NCBI GenBank assembly: GCA_030040475.1
Contig: JASHTQ010000673.1
Location: forward strand, 1 to 26,288
Reading direction: 5' to 3'
Source: Streptosporangiaceae bacterium
GTDB taxonomy: Bacteria > Actinomycetota > Actinomycetes > Streptosporangiales > Streptosporangiaceae
Length of the DNA stretch: 26,288 nt
Below, one piece after another: positions 1 through 7,257 of the stretch. Made by a program: the position numbers and the translations under genes. Positions within the stretch are counted from its first letter, which is position 1; each line of letters starts with the position of its first letter. The notes beneath the pieces are model-generated. The model saw nothing but the letters and a program-made list of their open reading frames with translations, made no database searches and was not told the DNA's origin.

Positions 1-1
1 G

Positions 2-75
2 TCGGGGTGGCCGGATTTGAACCGGCGGCCTCTTCGTCCCGAACGAAGCGCGCTGCCAAGCTGCGCTACACCCCG
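2..75 (-). tRNA. tRNA-Pro, anticodon CGG
   Basis: Read on the minus strand this folds as a complete 74-nt tRNA. It has a 7-bp acceptor stem (CGGGGTG with CACCCCG), a 4-bp D stem (GCGC/GCGC), a 5-bp anticodon stem (CTTCG/CGAAG), loop TTCGGGA giving anticodon CGG, a 5-nt variable loop, and a T stem GCCGG/CCGGC around TTCAAAT. The C1-G72 pair with discriminator A is typical of bacterial tRNA-Pro and it reads CCG codons. A CCA tail is not visible because only one base lies beyond the discriminator before the window edge. A TAGACT sequence on the minus strand (plus 115-120), about 39 bp upstream, is a possible -10 element, but no -35 is obvious. Confidence 0.96.
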
Positions 76-189
76 CCCGCCCGGAGCCTCGGCGGCGCCG
101 GACGAGTCCTCGACAGTCTAGCGGAAAGGCAGACCCGCTCGGGCCGGACGGCGTTAGACGGCTGCCAGAACGCGGTCGCCGGGACCCGG

Positions 190-1089
190 TTACCGAGGTA
201 CCAGGGTGAGCAGGCTGGCTTCGGGGCGGCAGGCAAACCTGGCCGGTGCCCACGGCGAGGTTCCCAGGCCGGCCGATACGTGCAGCCAGGCCTCGCCGTC
301 GGCGGGGTGCCGGTGCAAGCCACGGGCACGCTCGCGGTCTATGCCGCAGTTGGTGACCAGCGTGCCGTACCAGGGCAGGCACAGCTGGCCGCCGTGGGTA
401 TGCCCCGCGAGCAGCAGTTCGTACCCGTCGGCGACGAACCGGTCGAGCAGCCGGGGCTCTGGTGAATGCAGCACCCCGATGCGAAGATCGGCGTCCGAGT
501 CCGCGGGGCCGGCCACCTTCTCGTAACGGTCCCGCCTGATGTGCGAGTCGTGCACGCCCGCAAGCGCGAGGTTAGCCCCGCCGACGGTCAGCCTGCCGCG
601 CTGGTTATTCAGGTCCAGCCAGCCGGCCGCGACCATCTCGTCGCGGAGCTTCTCCCAGGGCAGGTCGGGACCCCGCCGCTCCCACCAGCGCGACTTCGTC
701 CGGCGGAAGTAGCGCATCGGGTTCTTGGGGACCGGCGCGTACAGGTCGTTGGAGCCGAACACGAAGGCGCCCGGCCGGTCAAGCAGCGGACCCAGGGCAT
801 CCAGGAGATAACGGACGGACTCCTGGTGCGCGATGGAGTCCCCGGTGTTGACGACCAGATCGGGGTCCAGATCGTCGAGTGACCTGATCCAGGACATGAG
901 CCGGCGACGGCCCGGCGTGAGGTGCGTGTCGGAGATGTGCAGCACCCGCAGCGGCCGCGTGCCTGGCGGCAGGACCGGGACCTCGAACTGCCGGAGGGCG
1001 AACCAGTTCCGCTCGATGACTGCCGCATAGCCGACCAGGCCGACGCCGACGGCACCGACGGCGGCGGTGGCCGGGATGAGAGTCCGCAT
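190..1089 (-). CDS. Membrane-anchored metallophosphoesterase (calcineurin-like, YkuE type)
   Basis: About 299 residues. An N-terminal hydrophobic segment (about residues 3-24) looks like an uncleaved signal anchor, so the catalytic domain is probably outside the membrane. The metal-binding signature is present in order: SDTHL (about 53-57), NTGDSIAH (about 81-88), FGSND in place of the usual GNHD, a mid-domain His in VLHSPE, and AGHTHGGQ near the C-terminus. Family members hydrolyse phosphoesters with a di-metal centre; the physiological substrate is unknown. I chose ATG at 1089 because an AGG sits 5 nt upstream; GTG at 1095 in the same frame is the alternative. The neighbouring ponA2-type PBP gene and the tRNA-Pro match the Rv3683 context in mycobacteria (from memory), which suggests a cell-envelope role. 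The GSND variant is unusual, but the rest of the site is intact. Confidence 0.9.
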   Translation of the reverse strand: MRTLIPATAAVGAVGVGLVGYAAVIERNWFALRQFEVPVLPPGTRPLRVLHISDTHLTPGRRRLMSWIRSLDDLDPDLVVNTGDSIAHQESVRYLLDALGPLLDRPGAFVFGSNDLYAPVPKNPMRYFRRTKSRWWERRGPDLPWEKLRDEMVAAGWLDLNNQRGRLTVGGANLALAGVHDSHIRRDRYEKVAGPADSDADLRIGVLHSPEPRLLDRFVADGYELLLAGHTHGGQLCLPWYGTLVTNCGIDRERARGLHRHPADGEAWLHVSAGLGTSPWAPARFACRPEASLLTLVPR

Positions 1090-1168
1090 TCGCACCTACT
1101 CATGGTGCCATGGACCGAGGTATGGCACTGACGGCCAGCGGCGCGCGCCCGTTTCCTAGGATGGACCC

Positions 1169-1627
1169 GTGGCTGAGCTAAAGGATCGGCTGCGGGCGGA
1201 CCTGAACGCCGCGATGCGGGCACGCGATCAGGTGCGGATGCGCACGCTGCGGATGGCGCTGACCTCCATCACGAACGAGGAGGTGGCAGGCGCCTCGGCT
1301 CGCGAGCTCAGCGACGAGGAGATCGTGAAGGTGCTCACCCGCGAGGCGAAGAAGCGGCGGGAGGCCGCGGAGGCGTTCGCCGCCGCCGATCGCGCCGACC
1401 AGGCCGCGGCCGAGCGCGCCGAGGGAGAGGTCCTCGCGGGCTACCTTCCGGCACAGCTCAGCGACGACGACCTGGCCGCCCTCGTTACCGCCGCGATCAC
1501 CGAGACCGGCGCCAGCGGCATGCCGGGCATGGGCCAGGTCATGCGGGTGGTCACGCCCCGGATCGCCGGCCGCGCGGACGGGGCACGCATCGCCGCCGAG
1601 GTCCGCCGTCAGCTAACGGCCGGCTGA
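1169..1627 (+). CDS. GatB/YqeY-domain protein
   Basis: A 152-residue protein matching the YqeY family throughout. It has a highly charged helical N-terminal half (MAELKDRLRADLNAAMRARD, then RTLRMALTSITNEEV and LTREAKKRREAAEAF). It ends with the small C-terminal helical domain containing GYLPAQLSDDDL, GASGMPGMGQVM and RADGARIAAEV, which resembles the GatB tail that contacts tRNA. Family members are proposed to bind tRNA or assist amidotransferase-like functions, but the role is not established. The GTG start is preceded by AGGATGG at 1158-1164. The gene is divergent from the metallophosphoesterase (about 79 bp apart) and convergent with the PBP, whose stop lies only about 10 bp away. Confidence 0.9.
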   Translation: MAELKDRLRADLNAAMRARDQVRMRTLRMALTSITNEEVAGASARELSDEEIVKVLTREAKKRREAAEAFAAADRADQAAAERAEGEVLAGYLPAQLSDDDLAALVTAAITETGASGMPGMGQVMRVVTPRIAGRADGARIAAEVRRQLTAG

Positions 1628-1637
1628 CAACCGGTGG

Positions 1638-4013
1638 TCAGTTGCCCCTCTTGGTCGGCGTCGGGAATGCAGTCGGCACCGGGTTAGTCGGCCCGCCCGG
1701 ACCGCCGCCGTTGCCCCCGCCGTTACCGCCCTTGCCGCCCTTTTTCTTGGGTGGCGTCGGCTGGACGACGACCTGGCCGTTGCCCTTGGCGTTGAACGGG
1801 CTGTCGGCGGCGACGGGCACGAAGTAGGTCACCGGCCCGAGGTCGGCGTGGTCGAACGTCATGTGCCAGGTCGACGCGGGCGCGTTGGTGCCGAACATCT
1901 CGCCGGGACAGGCCAGGCCCCCGGACTCCAGCCGGTAGCAGCTGGCCGGCCCGCCCATCGTGTCGTGGACCGTCGGGGAGACCGGGTTGAACACCGAGAC
2001 GTACCCCACCAGGTTCGGCGTGTAGCCGGCGAAGGCGGCGTACGGGGTGCCGTAGCCGTTCTCCACGTTCGACGTCCCGGTCTTGCCGGCCGCCTCCCGC
2101 CCGGGGAAACCGCCGACGGTCGATGCGGTACCTGTGGTCAGTACGCCCTGCAGGATGTAGTTGACGGCGTCCGCCACGTCCGAGGAGATCACCCGGTGGC
2201 AGCCCGCCGACGGGACCGACAGCGTGCCGCCGCCCGCCGTGACGATCTTGCTGATCGCGACCGGCGCGCAGTAGATGCCCCTGGCCGCGACGGTGGCGTA
2301 GGCCGCCGCCATCGACAAGGGCGCCACGTTGACCGAGCCCAGGGTGAAGGACGGGATGTTGTCCGCGGAGTACAGGTTGCCGTCCGCCTGCAGCAGCGAC
2401 GTGCCGTCCACCCGGGTCATGCCCAGGTCGACCGCGGTGTGCACCACGTTGCACAGGCCGACCTTCTTCTCCAGCTGGGCGTAGAACACGTTGATGGAAT
2501 TGGTGGTCCCGGTGTAGAGCGAGTCCGTGGACGCGCCGGGTCCCTCCGCGTTGGTCACGTTGTACGCGCCAGGGATGCCCTTGTAGTTTCCGGCCGGCGC
2601 GCCCTGACAGTTGGTGTAGCCGTCGATTGTCTCGGTGCCGGGCACATGCAGGGTGAAGCCGAAGGGAATGCCCTGATTCAGCGCGGTGATCAGCGTAAAC
2701 AGCTTGGACGAGGAACCAGTCTGTACCCCCTGGGCGCTTCCTCCGTCCACCGTGTTCACCGCGTAGTCGATCTCGGTCTGCCCGCTCCCGGTGCCGTAGG
2801 GGGCGTTCTCCGCGATGGCGCGGATATCGCCGGTACCCGGCTGGATCACCGCCTCGGTGTCCGCGTTGTGACCCGGGTTGTAGTAGTTGCTGTCTTCAGG
2901 TTCGACGTAGTCCACCGCGTTGGACGCGGCCTGCTGGTCCTGCGGGTCGAGCGTGGTGTAGATCCGTAGCCCGCCGGTGGACAGCAGCTTGGCCCGGGCC
3001 ATCGGCGTCGCCCCGTACGCGGGGTCGTGCAGGAAGACCTCTTCCACGTACTCGCAGAAGAACCCGGCGGTGCCCACGGTGCTCGACTCGCACCCGCTCT
3101 CCGGCACCGAGACGTGCAGGCCGAGGGGCATGGCCTCGTCGGCCTTGGCCTCCGCCGCGGTGAGCCCGTTGCCCGTCGCCGCCATCCGCGCGAGCACGGT
3201 GTTGCGCCGGGCCAGCGCGTTGCCCGGGTGCAGGATCGGGTCGTAGGCGGACGGGTTCTCCACGATGCCGGCCAGCGTGGCGGCCTGGGTCACGGTCAGC
3301 TTCTGCACCGTGGTGTCGAAGTAGGTCTCGGCCGCCGCCTCGATCCCGTAGGCGTTGTTCTCGAAATAGGCGTCGTTCAGGTAGCCAGCCAGGATGTCCT
3401 GCTTGCTCTGCGCATGCTCGACGTTCACCGCCATCCGCAGCTCGTTCAGCTTGCGGGTCAGCGTCTCCGCGTACGCTGCCTGCTCAGCCTTGGTGTTCCG
3501 CGCCACCTCGGCGTTGAGCAGCAGGACGTTCTTCACGTACTGCTGGGCGATCGTGGACCCGCCCTGGACCGGCTGGTGCTCGATGTCGTTCACCGCAGCG
3601 CGGATCGTGCCGCGCAGGTCGATCGCGCCGTGCTGCCAGTACCTGGAGTCCTCAATGGCCACGATGGCGTTCACCATGACCGGCGCGATCTGGTTGAAGG
3701 TGACCGGCTGCCGGTCCCAGCCGAAGTACTGCAGCGTCTGGGAGTTGGTGGCGCTGCTCCCGTAGGGCACGTCCACCCCGTACACGTAGGCGAGCAGCTT
3801 GCCGTTCCTGTCCAGGATCTCCGACCGCTGCGGAAGGCCCTGGGTGTTCAGCGACAGGGTAGTGAACTTGTCGGCCTCGTTCCTGACCAGGACTCCCGTC
3901 GCTGCGACCACCGGGATCACGAGGGCAGCGGCAAGCACCCCGCCGACGGCGGCAAACGTGATGAGGCGGCCGAGCACGCTCGTGCGGGTGAAAATAGTCT
4001 CTCCGGACTGCAC
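1638..4013 (-). CDS. ponA2: Class A penicillin-binding protein (PonA2 type), bifunctional transglycosylase/transpeptidase
   Basis: A 791-residue peptidoglycan synthase. A single membrane anchor lies at about residues 16-43. The GT51 glycosyltransferase domain carries EDSRYWQHGA with catalytic Glu121, GGSTIAQQ (151-158) and RKLNELRMA (about 187-195). The transpeptidase domain has SxxK (Ser434-Lys437), SIN (506-508) and KTG (644-646), so both activities look intact. No PASTA domain is evident. The C-terminus (from about 745) is a Lys/Gly/Pro-rich tail, probably disordered or wall-interacting. The GTG start lacks a Shine-Dalgarno; TACCCT on the minus strand (plus 4020-4025) ends 6 nt before it, suggesting a leaderless transcript. 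The position between the metallophosphoesterase and wblA matches the mycobacterial ponA2-whiB4 neighbourhood, which is the basis for the symbol. Confidence 0.95.
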   Translation of the reverse strand: MQSGETIFTRTSVLGRLITFAAVGGVLAAALVIPVVAATGVLVRNEADKFTTLSLNTQGLPQRSEILDRNGKLLAYVYGVDVPYGSSATNSQTLQYFGWDRQPVTFNQIAPVMVNAIVAIEDSRYWQHGAIDLRGTIRAAVNDIEHQPVQGGSTIAQQYVKNVLLLNAEVARNTKAEQAAYAETLTRKLNELRMAVNVEHAQSKQDILAGYLNDAYFENNAYGIEAAAETYFDTTVQKLTVTQAATLAGIVENPSAYDPILHPGNALARRNTVLARMAATGNGLTAAEAKADEAMPLGLHVSVPESGCESSTVGTAGFFCEYVEEVFLHDPAYGATPMARAKLLSTGGLRIYTTLDPQDQQAASNAVDYVEPEDSNYYNPGHNADTEAVIQPGTGDIRAIAENAPYGTGSGQTEIDYAVNTVDGGSAQGVQTGSSSKLFTLITALNQGIPFGFTLHVPGTETIDGYTNCQGAPAGNYKGIPGAYNVTNAEGPGASTDSLYTGTTNSINVFYAQLEKKVGLCNVVHTAVDLGMTRVDGTSLLQADGNLYSADNIPSFTLGSVNVAPLSMAAAYATVAARGIYCAPVAISKIVTAGGGTLSVPSAGCHRVISSDVADAVNYILQGVLTTGTASTVGGFPGREAAGKTGTSNVENGYGTPYAAFAGYTPNLVGYVSVFNPVSPTVHDTMGGPASCYRLESGGLACPGEMFGTNAPASTWHMTFDHADLGPVTYFVPVAADSPFNAKGNGQVVVQPTPPKKKGGKGGNGGGNGGGPGGPTNPVPTAFPTPTKRGN

Positions 4014-4399
4014 GCGATCAGGGTACGCCGCGATCGTGAGTGGCAGGTGCCGTTGCGTGCGGGCATAAACGGCGCAGATACCGGCAGATCACGATAACGT
4101 AGCCAAACTATGCACAATCGGAATTCAAGTGCGGGCCGGCCGGGCATCAGCCGGGCCAGTAGTTACTATTAGGACATGACCACAACCAGAGAGTGATCAT
4201 TACCCCTTGTATATAGCCCATGAGGACTATTTGGTAAATGGCCATGCCGGGGTCTTGGCATCCAGGCCGGACTTCCGTAAGTTGCTGGATCACGAACAGA
4301 TAACCGTGGCAGGGCGGCCGCACGTACCTGACCTCGGGATCGCAACCCATCGAGACGACCGTCGGGTGACCGTGCTCGACGATCAAGAGGAGTGGGCAC
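4014..4399. other. Long divergent intergenic region between ponA2 and wblA
   Basis: A 386-bp non-coding stretch, AT-richer than its surroundings around 4160-4245. On the ponA2 side, TACCCT (minus strand, 4020-4025) is a candidate leaderless -10. On the wblA side, TACTAT (4164-4169) and TATATA (4210-4215) are possible -10 elements, but no good -35 hexamer stands at the right distance, so the promoter is not fixed. AGTGATCATTACC (4192-4204) resembles a BldD half-palindrome only loosely. Open frames here (for example a TTG-started one running into wblA) show no recognisable protein and no good ribosome site. The length suggests a long regulated leader for wblA; that is inference. Confidence 0.5.
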
Positions 4400-4702
4400 A
4401 TGTGGATCACTGACTGGACCACACGCGCCGCATGTAAGGGAACGGACCCTGACGAGCTGTTCGTCCAGGGCGCAGCGCAGAATCGCGCCAAGCTGATCTG
4501 CCGGGGCTGCCCGGTTCGTACTGAGTGCCTTGCGGATGCGCTCGACAACGGAATCGAGTTCGGTGTCTGGGGCGGTATGACCGAGCGGGAGCGTCGCGCG
4601 CTGCTGCGCCGCAGGCCCGAGGTCACCTCGTGGCGTGACCTGCTCGAGCGCGCCCGCGACGAGTACGAGCGGCAGTCCATCGACGAGCTCGTCGCCAGCT
4701 GA
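4400..4702 (+). CDS. wblA: WhiB-family Fe-S regulator WblA (WhiB4 orthologue)
   Basis: A 100-residue Wbl protein. The four cluster-ligating cysteines are Cys12, Cys34, Cys37 and Cys43 (spacing C-x21-C-x2-C-x5-C), and the family turn GVWGG is at 55-59, followed by a basic stretch RERRALLRRR that contacts DNA or partner. Sequence blocks DPDELFVQGAAQNRAK and TECLADALDN are characteristic of the WblA/WhiB4 subgroup. In Streptomyces WblA represses antibiotic production and is needed for aerial development; in mycobacteria WhiB4 is a redox-responsive regulator. Both roles are family knowledge, not shown here. The start is set by AGGAG at 4388-4392, 7 nt before ATG. The gene faces the ArsA-like operon and is followed by a hairpin at 4748-4769. 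Confidence 0.96.
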   Translation: MWITDWTTRAACKGTDPDELFVQGAAQNRAKLICRGCPVRTECLADALDNGIEFGVWGGMTERERRALLRRRPEVTSWRDLLERARDEYERQSIDELVAS

Positions 4703-4747
4703 GCCCGCCGCCACCGACTGGCACGGCGAGCCAAGAGCTGCTGAGGT

Positions 4748-4769
4748 CCGGCCGCAACGGAGCGGCCGG
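4748..4769 (+). terminator. Hairpin terminator downstream of wblA
   Basis: A perfect 8-bp inverted repeat CCGGCCGC / GCGGCCGG with a 6-nt loop (AACGGA) lies 45 bp after the wblA stop, followed by CCTTAACC rather than a strong T-tract. GC-rich hairpins with weak tails are common actinobacterial terminators. It may act in both directions between the two convergent units. Confidence 0.6.
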
Positions 4770-4801
4770 CCTTAACCAAATCCCGGGGTAGCCAACACCG
4801 A

Positions 4802-4826
4802 CCGGCGGGCATATCAGCCCGGCCGG
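4802..4826 (-). terminator. Hairpin downstream of the ArsA-like operon
   Basis: Five bases beyond the ArsA-like stop on the minus strand, CCGG-CGGGC pairs with GCCCG-CCGG through a one-base bulge around a 6-nt loop (9 pairs in all). There is no U-tract. Position and stem strength suggest a terminator for the minus-strand operon. Confidence 0.5.
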
Positions 4827-4830
4827 ATCG

Positions 4831-6000
4831 TTATGCACCCTGCTTGGACAGTATCGATCCGATCACGCGCAGCCCGTCGAGGTCATGCACGTCCTCTGGC
4901 TGCGCGTCCACCTCGGCGACCGGAATGGTCGGGTGGGCCGACGTGAAGTGCTCGGCCAGCCGCCGTTCTCGCTTGCTCAGCTGCATCCGTTCCGCATGGA
5001 TTCGCAGCGCCGCGGCGGCGGTCGAGTAGCGCTGGCCATCGGCGGCGGGGCCGTCCGGCCGGTCCTGCATCTCGAGCGTTTCGGCGGCGGCCAGGCTCCG
5101 GGCGGCGCTCAGCCGCCCGGCGGGCGAGGTGTGCACCCGGTTGAGGATGAGCCCGGCAAGCGGCATGCGCTCGGCGTCCAGCCGCTCCACGAAGTACGAG
5201 GCCTCGCGCAGCGCGTCCGGTTCCGGCGCGGCCACCACGAGAAATGCGGTGCCTGGCGCCTGCAGCAGGCGGTACGTTGTCTCGGCGCGCTCGCGGAAGC
5301 CGCCGAACATGGTGTCAAACGCGGTCACGAACGTCTGCGCGTCCTTGAGCACCTGCGCGCCGAGGATCTTGGTCAGCGCGCCGGTCATCATCGCGAACCC
5401 GGCGTTCAGCACCTTCATGTAGGACATGCCCGCCTTGGCCGGGACGGTGAGCAGCCGGATCAGCCTGCCGTCGAGGAACCTGCCGAGCCGCTGCGGCGCG
5501 TCGAGGAAGTCAAGCGCGGAGCGGCTGGGCGGAGTATCGACCACGATGAGATCCCACTCGTCGGCGTGCCTGAGCTGGCCGAGCTTTTCCATGGCCATGT
5601 ACTCCTGGGTGCCGGCGAAGCTCGACGACAGCGACTGGTAGAACGGGTTCGCCAGGATCTGCGCGGCCCGGTCGGGGTCGGCGTGCGCCTCGACGATCTC
5701 GTCGAACGTCCGCTTCATGTCCAGCATCATCGCGTGCAGGCTGCCGCCGTTCGCCGCTTGCACCCCGTCCACCTGGCGGGGGGTGTTGTCCAGAGAGGTC
5801 AGCCCCATGGACTGGGCCAGCCGCCTGGCCGGGTCGACGGTGAGCACGCACGCCTGCCTGCCGCGTTCGGCGGCCCGCAGGCCGATCGCGGCCGCGGCCG
5901 TCGTCTTGCCCACCCCGCCGGAACCGCAGCACACGATGATCCTGGTCCGCCGGTCGTCGATGATCCGGTCCATGTCCAGCCACACCGGCTTGGTAGTCAC
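4831..6000 (-). CDS. Get3/ArsA-like ATPase, subunit lacking the signature lysine
   Basis: A 389-residue P-loop ATPase of the ArsA/Get3 class. Walker A is CGSGGVGKTT (about 25-34), then LTVDPARRLAQSMG (about 53-66) and a switch region VVDTPPSRSALDFLDAP. The deviant Walker A of this class normally reads GKGG; here the first Lys is Ser, whereas the partner encoded upstream keeps it. The pair therefore probably forms an asymmetric heterodimer, as for the mycobacterial homologues Rv3679/Rv3680 (BagA/BagB, from memory). Client proteins or anions are unknown. The GTG start has GGGAG 9 nt upstream, and its first bases overlap the stop of a possible 36-codon frame. Transcribed after the second ATPase gene. 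Confidence 0.9.
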   Translation of the reverse strand: MTTKPVWLDMDRIIDDRRTRIIVCCGSGGVGKTTAAAAIGLRAAERGRQACVLTVDPARRLAQSMGLTSLDNTPRQVDGVQAANGGSLHAMMLDMKRTFDEIVEAHADPDRAAQILANPFYQSLSSSFAGTQEYMAMEKLGQLRHADEWDLIVVDTPPSRSALDFLDAPQRLGRFLDGRLIRLLTVPAKAGMSYMKVLNAGFAMMTGALTKILGAQVLKDAQTFVTAFDTMFGGFRERAETTYRLLQAPGTAFLVVAAPEPDALREASYFVERLDAERMPLAGLILNRVHTSPAGRLSAARSLAAAETLEMQDRPDGPAADGQRYSTAAAALRIHAERMQLSKRERRLAEHFTSAHPTIPVAEVDAQPEDVHDLDGLRVIGSILSKQGA

Positions 6001-6107
6001 GCTGTGTCTCCCGCTCGCCTGCGGGGCGCCTTGAGGCGCCTCCTTCCCTCGTCGCTCCTTCGTCGCTCCTCAGTCCAGTCGGCGCCGCGCCCCTTTGGCT
6101 CGCTCAT
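5997..6107 (-). other. Spacer of about 100 bp: possible 36-codon ORF or intergenic repeat-like element
   Basis: The gap between the two ATPase genes is open in one frame. ATG overlaps the upstream gene's TGA (ATGA) and the TGA overlaps the next gene's GTG start (GTGA), so translation could be continuous. The predicted 36-residue product is highly charged, with 10 Arg (for example TEERRRSDEGRRR), and uses AGG, CGA and GGA codons that are scarce in the neighbours; it has no recognisable domain. The DNA contains a near-tandem repeat GGAGCGACGA/AGGAGCGACGA (about 6050-6071) and a GGCGCC-TCAA-GGCGCC hairpin (about 6026-6041). It therefore also looks like a dispersed actinobacterial intergenic repeat. 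I cannot decide between the two. Confidence 0.4.
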
Positions 6108-7129
6108 GCTGCTCCCTGTTTCCTGAGGGTGGCTGCCAGTTGATACAGGCCGGCCAGGTCGATGCCGTCCGGGATCATCGGCAGCTCGTAGTGCGGCTGT
6201 CCGGCGGTCAGCAGCTCGTCCCGTTCCCGGTTCTGCAGCGCGACCTGGAGCGCGTGTTCCCTCAGCTCGGTCATGAGGTCGGCCGCGAGGCCGTGATTGT
6301 CGCCGATGCCCGCCGCCTTCAGGCCTACCGCGAGCTCGGTGACGTCGAGCGAGCCGCTGGCCGCGGCGGCGAGGTCGGCGGGACCGAGCAGCGCGGGGCG
6401 GGCCATGTTGATGATGATGCCGCCGGGCCGGATGGCGTCGCCGGTCAGCTCGCGGAGTTCCGCGATGCCGTCAAGGGTCTCCTGGACCGGCATCTCCTCG
6501 AGCGTGGTGACGAAGTGCACGGCCGTCTGGGGCGAGCGGATCACCCTGGCCACGGTGTCGGCGTGCGTCCTGATCGGGCCGACCTTGGCCAGCCCGGAGA
6601 CCTCGGTGCTGACGTCGAGGAAGCGGCTGATCCTGCCGGTCGGCGGTGCGTCCATCACGACCGCGTGATAGACGTGAGCGCTGCCGCGCGGTCCCTCGCG
6701 CCGCCTGGTCGCCTCGGTGGCCTTCCCCGTGACCAGCACGTCGGACAGGCCCGGTGCGATGGTGGTCGCGAAATCCATCACGCCAAGCCTGGTCAGCGCC
6801 TTCCCGGTGCGGCGCAGGTTATAGAACATCTCCATGTAGTCAAGCAGCGCGCCCTCCGGGTCCACGGCGAGCGCGTACACGTCGCCGCCCTGGCCGGCTC
6901 CCTCGGCGCCCAGGCCGATCGCGACCTTCCGCTCCTCGTACGGCAGCGGCGGGCAGTCGAAGAGCCTGGCGATGCCCTGCCTGCCCTCCACTTCGATCAG
7001 CAGGACCTTGCGGCCGGCCGTGGCAAGCGCCAGCGCCATGGCCGCCGCTACCGTCGTCTTGCCGGTACCGCCCTTGCCGGTAACCACGTGCAGCCGCACG
7101 CCGTCCCAGTCGGTATCCCTCGTGGTCAT
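6104..7129 (-). CDS. Get3/ArsA-like ATPase with intact signature lysine
   Basis: A 341-residue P-loop ATPase. Walker A is TGKGGTGKTT (about 17-26) with the signature Lys19 that reaches across the dimer, followed by LLIEVEGRQGIARLFD and the switch motif VVMDAPPTGRISRFL. Its pairing with the adjacent larger ATPase gene, and the flanking wblA, RidA and Crp genes, match the mycobacterial BagA/BagB locus. It is first gene of the minus-strand operon. ATG at 7129 is preferred because GGAGG stands 9 nt upstream; an in-frame GTG at 7159 would add ten residues but has no ribosome site. Family members insert tail-anchored proteins or drive anion export; neither can be inferred directly here, since no ArsB gene is nearby. 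Confidence 0.9.
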   Translation of the reverse strand: MTTRDTDWDGVRLHVVTGKGGTGKTTVAAAMALALATAGRKVLLIEVEGRQGIARLFDCPPLPYEERKVAIGLGAEGAGQGGDVYALAVDPEGALLDYMEMFYNLRRTGKALTRLGVMDFATTIAPGLSDVLVTGKATEATRRREGPRGSAHVYHAVVMDAPPTGRISRFLDVSTEVSGLAKVGPIRTHADTVARVIRSPQTAVHFVTTLEEMPVQETLDGIAELRELTGDAIRPGGIIINMARPALLGPADLAAAASGSLDVTELAVGLKAAGIGDNHGLAADLMTELREHALQVALQNRERDELLTAGQPHYELPMIPDGIDLAGLYQLAATLRKQGAA

Positions 7130-7257
7130 GCCGAAATGCCTCCGGTTGTTCTCTCCCACGGAGGCTATCTCGGCGCGGCGACCTTATGGTTCGGTGGCGG
7201 CACGTGGCATGCCGGCTATTAGTCACTACGCTGGGTCTAGGAAGAGAGGTGATCCCG

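Noticed and set aside
1624..1641. Near-palindrome CTGACAACCGGTGGTCAG spanning both stops of yqeY-like and ponA2
   Set aside because: Too short with almost no loop to be a convincing terminator; it partly reflects the two stop codons.
3027..4097. Long plus-strand frame antisense to ponA2 (and similar frames opposite cheA, the MCP and the ATPases)
   Set aside because: Arg/His/Gly-rich low-complexity translations mirroring conserved genes on the other strand.
4192..4204. BldD-type site upstream of wblA
   Set aside because: AGTGATCATTACC keeps only part of the inverted motif; one match of this quality is expected by chance.
4147..4812. Open frame of about 220 codons antisense to wblA
   Set aside because: No recognisable domain; it is the GC-driven shadow of wblA and its leader.
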